Shown here: positions 26,283 to 34,559 of the stretch, piece after piece
How positions within the stretch are numbered: position 1 is the stretch's first letter
Layout of the letters: every line of letters starts with the position of its first letter
NCBI GenBank assembly: GCA_007988785.1
Contig: BJUU01000018.1
Span: forward strand, 1 to 55,190
DNA from: Agrococcus baldri
GTDB taxonomy: Bacteria; Actinomycetota; Actinomycetes; Actinomycetales; Microbacteriaceae
Direction of reading: 5' to 3'
DNA length: 55,190 nucleotides
Made by a program: the position numbers and the translations under genes
The notes under the pieces: model-generated
What the model was told of the DNA's origin: nothing
Seen by the model: only the letters and a program-made list of their open reading frames with translations
The model's database searches: none

Positions 26283-27692
26283 TCAGTGCGCGTCGGCCGA
26301 GTTGGCGCGGGCCCGGTCGGCCTCGCTCGCGGAGCCCCGCTCGTCCTGGCGCTCCTCGAGCCCCGGGGTCTCGCCGTGCTCGTCCGCGAGCATGGTGCGC
26401 TCGTCGAACGGCCGCTCGCCCGAGAGCACCCCGCGCACCTGCTCCATGTCGATCTGCCGGGTCCAGGTGCCGATGAGCAGCGTGGCGACGGCGTTGCCGG
26501 TGAAGTTCGTCAGCGCGCGCGCCTCGGACATGAAGCGGTCGATGCCCACGATCACGCCGACGCCGTCGACGAGGTCGGGCCGGTAGGTCTGCAGGCCGCC
26601 GGCGAGGGTCGCGAGGCCGGCGCCGGTGACGCCTGCCGCGCCCTTCGAGGCGATGATCATGAACACCAGCAGACCGATCTGCTCCGGGATCGACATCGGC
26701 ATGCCCATCGCGGTCGAGATGAACAGCGAGGCCATCGTCAGGTAGATCGCGGTGCCGTCGAGGTTGAACGAGTAGCCCGTCGGCACCGTGATGCCGACCA
26801 CCGGCTTCGAGACGCCCGCGTGCTCCATCTTCGCGATCAGGCGCGGCAGCGCCGACTCCGACGACGAGGTGCCGACGATCAGCAGGTACTCGCGGCCCAG
26901 GTACTGCATGAGGCGGAAGATGTTCACGCCCGTCACGACCCGCAGCAGCGTGCCGAGCACGACGACGATGAAGAGCACGCAGGTGGCGTAGAAGCCCAGC
27001 ATCAGCGTCGCGAGGGCGACGACCGCGCCCCAGCCGGTCGAGCCGACGACGCCGGCGATCGCGCCGAAGGCGCCGATGGGCGCGACCCAGAGGATCATCG
27101 TCAGCACCCGGAAGACGAGCGTCTGCAGCTGCTTGACGACGTTCAGGATCGGCTTGCCGCGCTCGCCCATCGCCTGCACGGCGAAGCCCACCAGCAGGGC
27201 GACGAAGAGCGTCTGCAGCACCGACTCTCCCGTCAGCGGCGAGAAGAGGGTCGTGGGGATGATGCCCAGCAGGAAGTCGGTGGTCGACTCGGCCTCGCCC
27301 TCGGTCTCGTAGGTGGCGCCGGCGATGTTCAGCCCCTCGCCGGGGTGCACGAAGTTGCCGACCAGCAGGCCGATCGCCAGCGCGAAGGTCGACATGACGA
27401 GGAAGTAGATGAGCGCCAGGCCGCCCACCTTGCCGACCGTCGCGGCCTTCGCGATCGAGCCGATGCCGACCACGATCGTGCAGAAGATCACCGGGGCGAT
27501 CATCATCTTGATGAGCGCGACGAAGCCCTTGCCGATCGGGGCGAGCGCCTCGCCGGCCTCCGGCGCGACGAGGCCGACGATCGTGCCGAGCACGACCGCG
27601 ATGATGACGGCGATGTACAGCCAGTGCGTCTTGTCGATGCGCCGCAGGCGGCCGGGCCGGCTGCGGTCGTTGGTGCGGGGCGTCATTGCCAT
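26283..27692 (-). CDS. dctA: Dicarboxylate/amino acid:cation symporter, DctA-like
   Basis: 469-residue transporter of the DAACS/glutamate transporter fold. It has HWLYIAVIIAVVLGTIVG at the first helix, IGKGFVALIKMMIAPVIFCTIVVGI, the serine-rich hairpin LIVGTSSSESALPRL, the NMDGT-like motif GYSFNLDGTAIYLTMASLFI and the closing NFTGNAVATLLIG. It probably brings in succinate, fumarate or malate with protons or sodium. The C-terminal tail is acidic. ATG at 27692 follows GAGGAG with a 6-base gap; an ATG at 27686 is also in frame. The divergent CitA/DcuS-type two-component pair is the likely regulator. Confidence 0.92.
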   Translation of the reverse strand: MAMTPRTNDRSRPGRLRRIDKTHWLYIAVIIAVVLGTIVGLVAPEAGEALAPIGKGFVALIKMMIAPVIFCTIVVGIGSIAKAATVGKVGGLALIYFLVMSTFALAIGLLVGNFVHPGEGLNIAGATYETEGEAESTTDFLLGIIPTTLFSPLTGESVLQTLFVALLVGFAVQAMGERGKPILNVVKQLQTLVFRVLTMILWVAPIGAFGAIAGVVGSTGWGAVVALATLMLGFYATCVLFIVVVLGTLLRVVTGVNIFRLMQYLGREYLLIVGTSSSESALPRLIAKMEHAGVSKPVVGITVPTGYSFNLDGTAIYLTMASLFISTAMGMPMSIPEQIGLLVFMIIASKGAAGVTGAGLATLAGGLQTYRPDLVDGVGVIVGIDRFMSEARALTNFTGNAVATLLIGTWTRQIDMEQVRGVLSGERPFDERTMLADEHGETPGLEERQDERGSASEADRARANSADAH

Positions 27693-27782
27693 GCTGTGCT
27701 CCTCGATCAGGCGCCGCCTCTGCGCGACGCTTCCGAGCAGTCAGCCTGGGCCAGCGTCCGCGCGGGGTGCCCGTTTCGTGCA

Positions 27783-27788
27783 TAGTGT
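27783..27788 (+). promoter_or_regulatory. -10 hexamer TAGTGT upstream of the sensor kinase
   Basis: It lies 27 bases before the ATG at 27816, leaving a short leader with a CGGAAGG ribosome binding site. Confidence 0.35.
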
Positions 27789-27815
27789 TCACAGCGCGAG
27801 CGGAAGGGCGGTGCG

Positions 27816-29462
27816 ATGCTGCGGTGGTGGCGCTCGGCGAGCATCGCCTCTCGCGTCTTCCTGCAGACCGCCGTGCTGCTGGTGGTCGCGGCGATCGCGG
27901 CCTTGGGGCTGCTCGCGCTCGACGCGCAGCGCGAGCAGGAGCGCGAGGCGGCGCTCGCGAGCGAGGAGCTCGCGCTGGCGATGGCGGCCACGCCGACCGT
28001 GCGGCAGGCGGTCGCGCACGCCTTCAGCGTGTACCCGGAGGATGCCGATGCGGCGGTCGGCGGCGCGACCGAGTCGCTGCAGGCCTACGTGGAGGACGTG
28101 CGGGCGGCGACGCGCCTCGACTTCGTCACGGTCATGCATCCCGACGGCACCCGGTACACGCATCCGGACGTCGAGGAGATCGGCGGGGAGTTCCTCGGCA
28201 CCACCGCTCCGGCGCTCGCGGGGGAGACGTTCACCGAGGTGTTCGAGGGCACCCTCGGCGCCTCGGTGCGGGCCGTCACGCCCGTGATGGTGGACGATCG
28301 CGTCGTGGGAATGGTCGCGGCCGGCGTGACGATCGAGCGGGTGGGCTCGGTGGTGCTCGCGAAGCTGCTGCCGGTCGCCGCGATGCTCGTCGGCGCGCTG
28401 CTGGTCTCGGCCTTCGGCGCCTGGCTGCTGGCGCGACGGCTCGATCGGGTCACGGGCGGCAAGGGGCCGGAGGAGCTGGCGCGCCTGTTCGACGCGCACG
28501 AGGCGGCGCTGCACTCGGTGGACGACGGCCTCGTGCTCGTCGAGGACGGCAGCGTGGTGCTCGCCAACGACCGTGCGCGCGCACTGCTGGGCATCGGCGA
28601 CCTCGCCGCTCCGATCGCGCCCGATGCGCCCGTGGCGCCCGCCGTGCGGGCCGTGCTTGCGGGCGCCGAGGGGCAGGTGCGCGTGGGCGACCGCTGGCTG
28701 CTGGTCTCGCGGCACGCGACCGAGCGGCCGGCGACGACGACGCTCACGATCAGGGATCGCACCGAGCTGCAGCGCATGACGGGCGAGCTCGCCGCCGTCA
28801 ACACGCTCGCCGCGGCGCTGCGGGCGCAGACCCACGAGTTCGGCAATCGCATGCACACCGTCGCGACCCTCATCGAGCTCGAGCAGCCGGAGCGCGCCCT
28901 CGAGGTGGCCACGGCCGGGCGCGACCTGGGGCAGCGGCTCGCGGACCGGGTCGTGAGCGACGACGAGGAGCCGGTGATCGCGGCGCTGCTGCTCGGCAAG
29001 GCCGCGCAGGCGCACGAGCGCGGCGTCGAGCTGCACGTCGAGACGCACCTGCCTCCCGGCACCCACGGGATCGACCCGGTCGACTTCGTCACGGTGCTCG
29101 GCAATCTGGTCGACAATGCCATCGACGCCGCGGCGGATCGGGCGGCCAGGGCGAGGGAGGGCGGCGACCGGCACGCCTGGGTGGAGGTGTACCTCGACGA
29201 TGACGACGACGGGATGATCGTGCTGCAGGTGAGCGACAGCGGTGCGGGGATCGACCCGCACGCGCGAGAGCGCGCGTTCGCGCCGGGCTGGTCGACGAAG
29301 CCCGCGGGCGCGCTCGGGCGGGGCTTCGGCCTCGGCATCGTGCGGGAGACGGTCGAGCGGCTGCAGGGCACGATCGAGATCGGGCGCGGCGAGGTGCGCG
29401 ACGGGGCGCCGGCGGGCGCGGTCGTGACGGTGCTGCTGCCGAGGCCGGCGGTCGCGCCGTGA
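27816..29462 (+). CDS. Sensor histidine kinase of the CitA/DcuS type
   Basis: 548 residues: membrane helix 1 near 12-36, a periplasmic PAS-like sensor domain to about 185 (with LDFVTVMHPDGTRYTHP), membrane helix 2 near 187-207, a cytoplasmic PAS domain near 225-310, the phosphoacceptor box LRAQTHEFGNRMHTVATLIE with His near 340, the ATPase N box GNLVDNAIDAA near 429 and the G boxes SDSGAGI and GFGLGIV. This layout senses external C4-dicarboxylates or citrate. It overlaps the response regulator by 4 bases (GTGA) and is divergent from the dctA-like symporter, its probable target. Confidence 0.92.
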   Translation: MLRWWRSASIASRVFLQTAVLLVVAAIAALGLLALDAQREQEREAALASEELALAMAATPTVRQAVAHAFSVYPEDADAAVGGATESLQAYVEDVRAATRLDFVTVMHPDGTRYTHPDVEEIGGEFLGTTAPALAGETFTEVFEGTLGASVRAVTPVMVDDRVVGMVAAGVTIERVGSVVLAKLLPVAAMLVGALLVSAFGAWLLARRLDRVTGGKGPEELARLFDAHEAALHSVDDGLVLVEDGSVVLANDRARALLGIGDLAAPIAPDAPVAPAVRAVLAGAEGQVRVGDRWLLVSRHATERPATTTLTIRDRTELQRMTGELAAVNTLAAALRAQTHEFGNRMHTVATLIELEQPERALEVATAGRDLGQRLADRVVSDDEEPVIAALLLGKAAQAHERGVELHVETHLPPGTHGIDPVDFVTVLGNLVDNAIDAAADRAARAREGGDRHAWVEVYLDDDDDGMIVLQVSDSGAGIDPHARERAFAPGWSTKPAGALGRGFGLGIVRETVERLQGTIEIGRGEVRDGAPAGAVVTVLLPRPAVAP

Positions 29463-30145
29463 CCCGGGTGCTGATCGTCGAGGACGAGCGCGGCACCGCC
29501 GCGGCGCACGTGGAGTACGTGCGGCGCTGCGATGGCTTCGAGGTGGCGGCGGTGGCGCACACCGCCGCGGCCGCGCTGCACGCGATGCGCGAGGCCGCCG
29601 CGGCGGGGCTGCCGATGCAGCTGGTGCTGCTCGACATGCAGCTGCCGGACGGCCACGGCCTCGATGTCTGCAGGCGGATGCGGGCGGAGGGCCATCTGGT
29701 CGACGTGATCGCGGTGACCGCCGAGCGCGGGCTCGAGACCGTGCGGGATGCGATCGCCGTCGGCGTGGTGCAGTACCTCATCAAGCCGTTCGCCTTCGCG
29801 GCGCTGGCCGACCGGCTGCAGCGCTACCGCGAGTACCGCGAGCGGCTCGACGGCGCGGGCCGCCTGACGCAGCACGAGGTCGACCAGGCGATCGCGGCGC
29901 TGCGCACGACGAACGCGCCGGGGCTGTCGAAGGGGCTGTCGGCCGAGACGCTCGACGCCGTCGCCGCCCTGCTGACCGACGGGACCGCGCGGTCGGCCGC
30001 GGAGGTCGCGACCGAGCTCGGGCTCTCGCGCGTGACGGCGCGGCGCTACCTCGAGCACCTCGCCGCGACAGGTGATGTCGAGCGGGTGCCGCGCTACGGC
30101 TCGCGCGGGCGGCCCGTGCTCGAGTACGTGCGGCCCGACCGCTGA
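29459..30145 (+). CDS. Response regulator of the CitB/DcuR type
   Basis: 228 residues. The receiver domain begins VLIVEDERG with the acidic pocket, carries the phosphoacceptor Asp in LLLDMQLPDG (about residue 58), the switch Thr in VIAVTAERG and the Lys in YLIKPF near 106. The C-terminal half has a winged-helix-type domain, TARSAAEVATELGLSRVTARRYLEHLAATG, as in CitB/DcuR regulators. Its partner is the kinase just upstream with overlapping start and stop codons. It is convergent with gnd, with 3 bases between the stop codons. Confidence 0.93.
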   Translation: MTRVLIVEDERGTAAAHVEYVRRCDGFEVAAVAHTAAAALHAMREAAAAGLPMQLVLLDMQLPDGHGLDVCRRMRAEGHLVDVIAVTAERGLETVRDAIAVGVVQYLIKPFAFAALADRLQRYREYRERLDGAGRLTQHEVDQAIAALRTTNAPGLSKGLSAETLDAVAALLTDGTARSAAEVATELGLSRVTARRYLEHLAATGDVERVPRYGSRGRPVLEYVRPDR

Positions 30146-30148
30146 CCG

Positions 30149-31591
30149 CTAGTGCGTGTCGGTCGCCTCGATCTCGGTGCGGTCGCCCGACCACTGCGTG
30201 TGGAAGGTGCCCTCGCGGTCGATGCGGCGATAGGTGTGGGCGCCGAAGAAGTCGCGCTGGCCCTGCACGAGCGCGGCCGGCAGCCGGTCGGCGCGCAGGC
30301 CGTCGTAGTACGACAGGCTCGACGAGAACGCCGGTGCGGGGATGCCCGCCTGCGCCGCGGCGACGACCACCCGGCGCCATGCCTGCTGCGTCGCGGCCAT
30401 GATGTCGCGGAAGTACGGTGCCAGGATGAGCGCGGGGAGCTCGGGCGTCGTCGCGTAGGCCTCGGTGATGTCGTTCAGGAAGCGGGCGCGGATGATGCAG
30501 CCGGCGCGCCAGATGCGGGCGACCTCGCCCTTCTCGATCTGCCAGCCGTGCTCCTCGGCGGCGGCGACGATCTCGTCGAAGCCCTGCGAGTACGCGACGA
30601 CCTTCGACGCGAACAGGGCCTGCCGCACATCCTCGATGAACGCATCCGCGTCGTCGACCTTCCACGCCTCGGCCGGTCCGGGCAGGTCGCTCGCCGCCTC
30701 GCGCTGCGCGAGCTTCGAGGAGAGCGAGCGGGCGAAGACGGCCTCGGCGATGCCGGAGACGGGCACGCCCAGGTCGAGGGCGGTCTGCACCGTCCAGGCG
30801 CCGGTGCCCTTCGCTCCGGCGGCGTCGAGGATGACGTCGACGAGCGGCTTGCCGGTGTCGGCATCGACCTGGCGCAGCACCTCCGCGGTGATCTCGATCA
30901 GGTACGACTCGAGCTCGCCCTGGTTCCACTCGTCGAAGACGTCGGCGATCTCGGCGGGGCTCTTGCCGGTGCCGCGGCGGATGAGGTCGTAGGCCTCGGC
31001 GATGAGCTGCATGTCGGCGTACTCGATGCCGTTGTGCACCATCTTCACGAAGTGGCCGGCGCCGTCGGTGCCGATGTGCGTCACGCACGGCTCGCCCTCG
31101 GCGACCGCCGCGATCGAGCGCAGGATCGGGCCGAGCGTCGCGTACGACTCGGCGGTGCCGCCGGGCATGAGCGAGGGGCCGTTCAGCGCACCCTCCTCGC
31201 CGCCGGAGATGCCGCAGCCGACGAAGTGGATGCCGGTCTCGCGCACCGCTGCCTCGCGGCGGATGGTGTCGGTGAAGAGGGCGTTGCCGCCGTCGACGAT
31301 GATGTCGCCCGGCTCGAACACGCTCACCAGCTCGTCGATGACGGCGTCGGTGGCCTTGCCGGCCTTCACCATGATGATCGCCGTGCGCGGCGTCTGCAGG
31401 CTGTCTGCCAGCTCCTGCATCGTGGCGGCCTTCACGAAGCCGGCTTCGGGGTGCGCGGCGAGCAGGTCGTCGGTCTTCGCGGTCGTGCGGTTGTACACGG
31501 CGACGGTGTTGCCCTCGCGGCTGGCGAGGTTGCGGGCGAGGTTCGAGCCCATGACGGCGAGCCCGACGACGGCGATGTTTGCATTGGTCAC
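30149..31591 (-). CDS. gnd: 6-phosphogluconate dehydrogenase, decarboxylating
   Basis: Converts 6-phosphogluconate to ribulose 5-phosphate and CO2 with NADP. The 480-residue protein has the Rossmann start IAVVGLAVMGSNLARN, the substrate-site motifs GISGGEEGAL near 128 and GHFVKMVHNGIEY near 180 (catalytic Lys and His), and the C-terminal helix bundle with QGQRDFFGAHTYRR. Length fits the 2 x 50 kDa long-chain enzyme class. The GTG start has no ribosome binding site but a TACGCT hexamer 6 bases upstream. It consumes the product of the gluconokinase at 39768. Confidence 0.95.
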   Translation of the reverse strand: MTNANIAVVGLAVMGSNLARNLASREGNTVAVYNRTTAKTDDLLAAHPEAGFVKAATMQELADSLQTPRTAIIMVKAGKATDAVIDELVSVFEPGDIIVDGGNALFTDTIRREAAVRETGIHFVGCGISGGEEGALNGPSLMPGGTAESYATLGPILRSIAAVAEGEPCVTHIGTDGAGHFVKMVHNGIEYADMQLIAEAYDLIRRGTGKSPAEIADVFDEWNQGELESYLIEITAEVLRQVDADTGKPLVDVILDAAGAKGTGAWTVQTALDLGVPVSGIAEAVFARSLSSKLAQREAASDLPGPAEAWKVDDADAFIEDVRQALFASKVVAYSQGFDEIVAAAEEHGWQIEKGEVARIWRAGCIIRARFLNDITEAYATTPELPALILAPYFRDIMAATQQAWRRVVVAAAQAGIPAPAFSSSLSYYDGLRADRLPAALVQGQRDFFGAHTYRRIDREGTFHTQWSGDRTEIEATDTH

Positions 31592-31597
31592 GCTGCC

Positions 31598-31603
31598 AGC
31601 GTA
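31598..31603 (-). promoter_or_regulatory. -10 hexamer TACGCT, leaderless promoter of gnd
   Basis: On the minus strand the hexamer ends 6 bases before the GTG at 31591. Confidence 0.5.
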
Positions 31604-31678
31604 GCCCGCGGCATCGCCCGCTCCAGGCGTGCGGGGCGATGCGGCAGGCGAGGGGTTGGCAGGCGGCCGCGGTGCTCC

Positions 31679-31684
31679 TACGTT
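31679..31684 (+). promoter_or_regulatory. -10 hexamer TACGTT, leaderless promoter of the LLM oxidoreductase
   Basis: TACGTT ends 6 bases before the ATG at 31691. Confidence 0.45.
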
Positions 31685-31690
31685 CGAGGC

Positions 31691-32653
31691 ATGGAGATCG
31701 GATACAAGCTCTTCGCCGAGGACGTCGCGCCCAAGGAGCTGATCCGGCGAGCGGTCGAGGCCGAGCGGGCGGGCTTCGACTTCGTCGAGATCAGCGACCA
31801 CTTCCACCCCTGGCTGCCGGAGCACCGGCACTCCGCCTTCGCCTGGTCGATCCTCGCCGCGATCGCGGCGCAGACGCAGACGCTGCGGCTGGCGACGGGC
31901 GTCACCTGCCCCTCGGTGCGCTACCACCCGGCGATCATCGCGCAGGCCGCGGCGACCACGCAGATCATCTCGGACGGGCGCTTCACGCTCGGCATCGGCG
32001 CGGGGGAGCGGCTGAGCGAGCGCATCGTCGGGGCGGGCTGGCCCGAGGTCGGCGACCGCCACCGCCGCCTGCGCGAGGCGCTCGAGATCATCCGGATGCT
32101 GTGGCGGGGCGAGACCTGCTCGTACCGAGGGGAGTTCCTGCGGCTCGAGGACGCGCGCGTGTACGACCTGCCCGAGACGCTGCCCGAGATCGTGGTGGCG
32201 GCCGGCGGCCCCCAGGCGGCCGAGCTCGCGGCGGAGCTCGGCGACGGCCTCTTCGCGACCGACCCCGATCCCGAGCTCATCGCGGCCTGGGAGCGGGCGG
32301 GCGGCAGCGGGCCGCGCTACAACGAGGTGCCGCTCGCCTTCGCCCCCGATGAGCGTGCCGGCGCCGAGGCCGCGCACCGCCGGTTCAGGTTCGGGCCGCT
32401 GGGCTGGAAGGTGCTGGCCGAGCTGCCGGATCCGGCTGCCTTCGACCAGGCGACGCAGACGGTGCGCGTGGAGGACATGCAGGAAGCGTTCGCGTGCGGG
32501 CCGGATGTCGAGCGCCACGTCGAGGTGTTCGAGCAGTTCCGCGGCGCGGGCTTCGACCACCTGGCGCTCAACGACGCCGGCGACGACCCCGACGGCTTCT
32601 TCGCGTTCTTCGCCGATGAGCTCGGCCCGCGCCTGCGCGCGGATGCCTCCTAG
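31691..32653 (+). CDS. LLM-class F420-dependent oxidoreductase, FGD-like
   Basis: The 320-residue protein is a luciferase-like monooxygenase-fold enzyme of the F420 glucose-6-phosphate dehydrogenase-like group. The active-site stretch SDHFHPW keeps the Asp, His and Trp that are D39, H40 and W44 in M. tuberculosis FGD1, and GIGAGERLSE keeps the acid. The places where FGD1 holds the sugar phosphate with Lys198 and Arg283 read TDPDPE and DDPDGF here, so a phosphorylated sugar is an unlikely substrate. Expected role: hydride exchange between F420 and an alcohol, aldehyde or lactol. It ends inside the stop of the next, convergent gene. Confidence 0.85.
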   Translation: MEIGYKLFAEDVAPKELIRRAVEAERAGFDFVEISDHFHPWLPEHRHSAFAWSILAAIAAQTQTLRLATGVTCPSVRYHPAIIAQAAATTQIISDGRFTLGIGAGERLSERIVGAGWPEVGDRHRRLREALEIIRMLWRGETCSYRGEFLRLEDARVYDLPETLPEIVVAAGGPQAAELAAELGDGLFATDPDPELIAAWERAGGSGPRYNEVPLAFAPDERAGAEAAHRRFRFGPLGWKVLAELPDPAAFDQATQTVRVEDMQEAFACGPDVERHVEVFEQFRGAGFDHLALNDAGDDPDGFFAFFADELGPRLRADAS

Positions 32654-33552
32654 CGCTCGGCGATGACGCGGCGGGCGACGGCGATGTCGCGCTCGCCGTG
32701 GCCGCGCTCGACGATCTCGTCGAAGAAGGCGCGCAGCGTCGGCAGCAGCGCGGGGCTCGTGCCGGTCGCCTCGGCGACGTCGGCGGCGAAGGAGAGATCC
32801 TTGATCATGTAGCGCGCGATGCCCGAGGGGGTGTCGTCGCCGTCGACCAGCTTCTGCTTGCGGCTGGCCAGCAGGTTCGAGCCGGCGTAGCCGCCGCCCA
32901 GCAGGCTCCAGAGCGCCTCGAGATCGATGCCGGATCGCTCGGCCAGCACCGTCGCCTCGCCGAGCGCCGTGATGGTGGCGGAGACCACCAGCTGGTTGCA
33001 CGCCTTGGCGACCTCGCCCGCGCCCAGCGGGCCCAGGTGCACGGGGCTGCCGCACGGCGCGAGCAGCTCGGCCGCGCGCGCGGTGTCGGCTTCGTCGCCG
33101 CCCAGCATGATGGAGAGGGTGCCCGCCTCCGCGCCGTCGACCCCGCCGGAGACCGGACTGTCGACCACCCGCAGGCGGCCGCCGGTGGCATCGGCGAGGC
33201 GCTCGGCGAGCGCGCGCACGCCGGTGGGCGAGGAGGTCGAGCCGATCATGAGCAGCAGCCGCCCGTCGTCGCCCAGCCCGGCGAGCAGGCCGTCGTCGCC
33301 CTCGAGCGCCTGCTCGAGCTCCGGCAGGTCGGGCAGCATCGAGAGCACGGCGCCCGCGCTCGCGGCGAGCTCGCGCGGCGAGCGCGCCCAGGCGGCACCC
33401 GCCTCGACCAGCGCGGGCCTGGGGGAGCGGCCCGTGACGGCGACCGCACGGCCGGCCCCGAGCATCCGTCGCACCATGGGCTCGCCCATGGCTCCGAGGC
33501 CGATGACGCCGATGGTCTGCTCGCGGGTGGTGGGCTGCGCGGCGGTGCTCAT
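32650..33552 (-). CDS. NAD(P)-dependent beta-hydroxyacid dehydrogenase
   Basis: 300 residues of the 3-hydroxyisobutyrate dehydrogenase family: Rossmann start IGVIGLGAMGEPMVRRML near 15, substrate loop DSPVSGGVDGAEAGTLSIM near 130, catalytic Lys in GEVAKACNQLV near 180, and a helical C-terminal domain ending with DIAVARRVIAER. Family members oxidise 3-hydroxyisobutyrate, tartronate semialdehyde/glycerate or 6-phosphogluconate-like acids; the substrate here is open. It is divergent from the IclR gene and next to a sugar-acid gene cluster, so a glycerate or aldonate-type hydroxyacid is plausible. A TAGCCT hexamer 6 bases upstream supports the ATG. Confidence 0.87.
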   Translation of the reverse strand: MSTAAQPTTREQTIGVIGLGAMGEPMVRRMLGAGRAVAVTGRSPRPALVEAGAAWARSPRELAASAGAVLSMLPDLPELEQALEGDDGLLAGLGDDGRLLLMIGSTSSPTGVRALAERLADATGGRLRVVDSPVSGGVDGAEAGTLSIMLGGDEADTARAAELLAPCGSPVHLGPLGAGEVAKACNQLVVSATITALGEATVLAERSGIDLEALWSLLGGGYAGSNLLASRKQKLVDGDDTPSGIARYMIKDLSFAADVAEATGTSPALLPTLRAFFDEIVERGHGERDIAVARRVIAER

Positions 33553-33558
33553 GGCGGC

Positions 33559-33564
33559 AGGCTA
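33559..33564 (-). promoter_or_regulatory. -10 hexamer TAGCCT, leaderless promoter of the beta-hydroxyacid dehydrogenase
   Basis: On the minus strand TAGCCT ends 6 bases before the ATG at 33552. Confidence 0.5.
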
Positions 33565-33582
33565 GCGCAGGGCCAGCGGGTC

Positions 33583-33617
33583 GAACCGTGTTCATCCGGT
33601 TGTATCGGCCCTAGGGT
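33583..33617 (+). promoter_or_regulatory. iclR promoter region with a candidate IclR site
   Basis: TAGGGT at 33612-33617 is a plausible -10. Just upstream, AACCG and CGGTT form an 8-base-spaced dyad, and the word CGGTTGTA also occurs at the promoter of the MHS transporter operon (34483-34490). Autoregulation by the IclR protein is inferred. Confidence 0.35.
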
Positions 33618-33650
33618 GGTCGCATCGACCCCCGACCGCGAAGGAGCGGC

Positions 33651-34448
33651 ATGACCGCCACGACCCCGCCGACCAAGGGCGACCGCGACCCGGCCCCCGC
33701 GGTCTCGCGCGCGCTGCGCATCCTCACCCTGCTCGCCGACGCCGAGGGGCTGCCGATGACGCTGAGCGACATCGCCCGCGCGCTCGAGCTGGCGAAGTCG
33801 TCGACCGCCAACCTCTGCGCGGCGCTCGAGGAGGGCGGCATGATCGAGCGCGAGGCGGGCGGCTACCGGCTCGGCCGGCGCACCGCAGAGCTCGGCGGCA
33901 CGTATGCGCAGCAGTTCAACCAGGTGCGGGAGTTCTACGGCGTCGTCGCCGCCTCGCCGGCGCTGCACGGGGAGGTGGTGCAGATCGCGATGCTCGACGG
34001 GCGCGACGCGCTCTACCTCGCGCGCCACGAGGGCCGCTCGCCCTACCGGCTGGGCACGCCGCTCGGCTCGCGGCTGCCCGCACCGCTGAGCGCCACCGGG
34101 CTCGCGCTGCTCGCGCGCCTCGACGACGGCGAGGTGCGCACCCTGCTGCGCGGATCCGAGCCCTTCCCGCAGCTGACCCCCGAGAGCATCACCACGGTCG
34201 ACGAGCTGCTGCCGCAGCTCGCCGCGGTGCGCGAGCGCGGCCACGCGGTCGACCGGGGCGGCTCCTTCGGCGGCATCGTGGGCGTCGCGGTGGCGCTCGA
34301 CCCCTGGGTGCCCGCGGATCCGCCGCTCGCGCTCGGCGCCGCGCTGCCGGCCGAGCAGGCCGACGAGGCCCGCATCGTCGAGGTCGGCGAGGCGCTGCGC
34401 GACGTCGTCACGGCGCTCACCAACCCGCTCGGCGGCCGCGGAGCCTGA
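33651..34448 (+). CDS. IclR-family transcription regulator
   Basis: 265 residues. The N-terminal winged helix has AVSRALRILTLLADAEG, helix-turn-helix MTLSDIARALELAKSSTANLCAALEEGGMIE and wing GGYRLGRR. The C-terminal effector domain carries RLGTPLGSRLPAPLSATGLALLA, typical of the IclR ligand pocket. IclR proteins usually regulate adjacent sugar-acid or aromatic catabolic genes and release DNA on binding a metabolite. It stands directly before the seven-gene sugar-acid cluster in the same direction. ATG at 33651 follows AAGGAG. Confidence 0.92.
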   Translation: MTATTPPTKGDRDPAPAVSRALRILTLLADAEGLPMTLSDIARALELAKSSTANLCAALEEGGMIEREAGGYRLGRRTAELGGTYAQQFNQVREFYGVVAASPALHGEVVQIAMLDGRDALYLARHEGRSPYRLGTPLGSRLPAPLSATGLALLARLDDGEVRTLLRGSEPFPQLTPESITTVDELLPQLAAVRERGHAVDRGGSFGGIVGVAVALDPWVPADPPLALGAALPAEQADEARIVEVGEALRDVVTALTNPLGGRGA

Positions 34449-34484
34449 GCGCGGCGGCGACACGCCGCATCCGTCGTCCAATCG

Positions 34485-34514
34485 GTTGTACGCCGTTCAA
34501 CCCGCTGGTACGGT
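34485..34514 (+). promoter_or_regulatory. Promoter and candidate IclR operator of the sugar-acid operon
   Basis: TTGTAC (34486-34491) and TACGGT (34509-34514) are 17 bp apart. The -35 lies inside a near-perfect palindrome GTTGTACGCCGTTCAAC (34485-34501; one mismatch in the arms), so binding there would block polymerase. Confidence 0.5.
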
Positions 34515-34559
34515 CATCCGAAGCAATGTCGCCAGCACGACTGTCGAAGGGGATGGACC

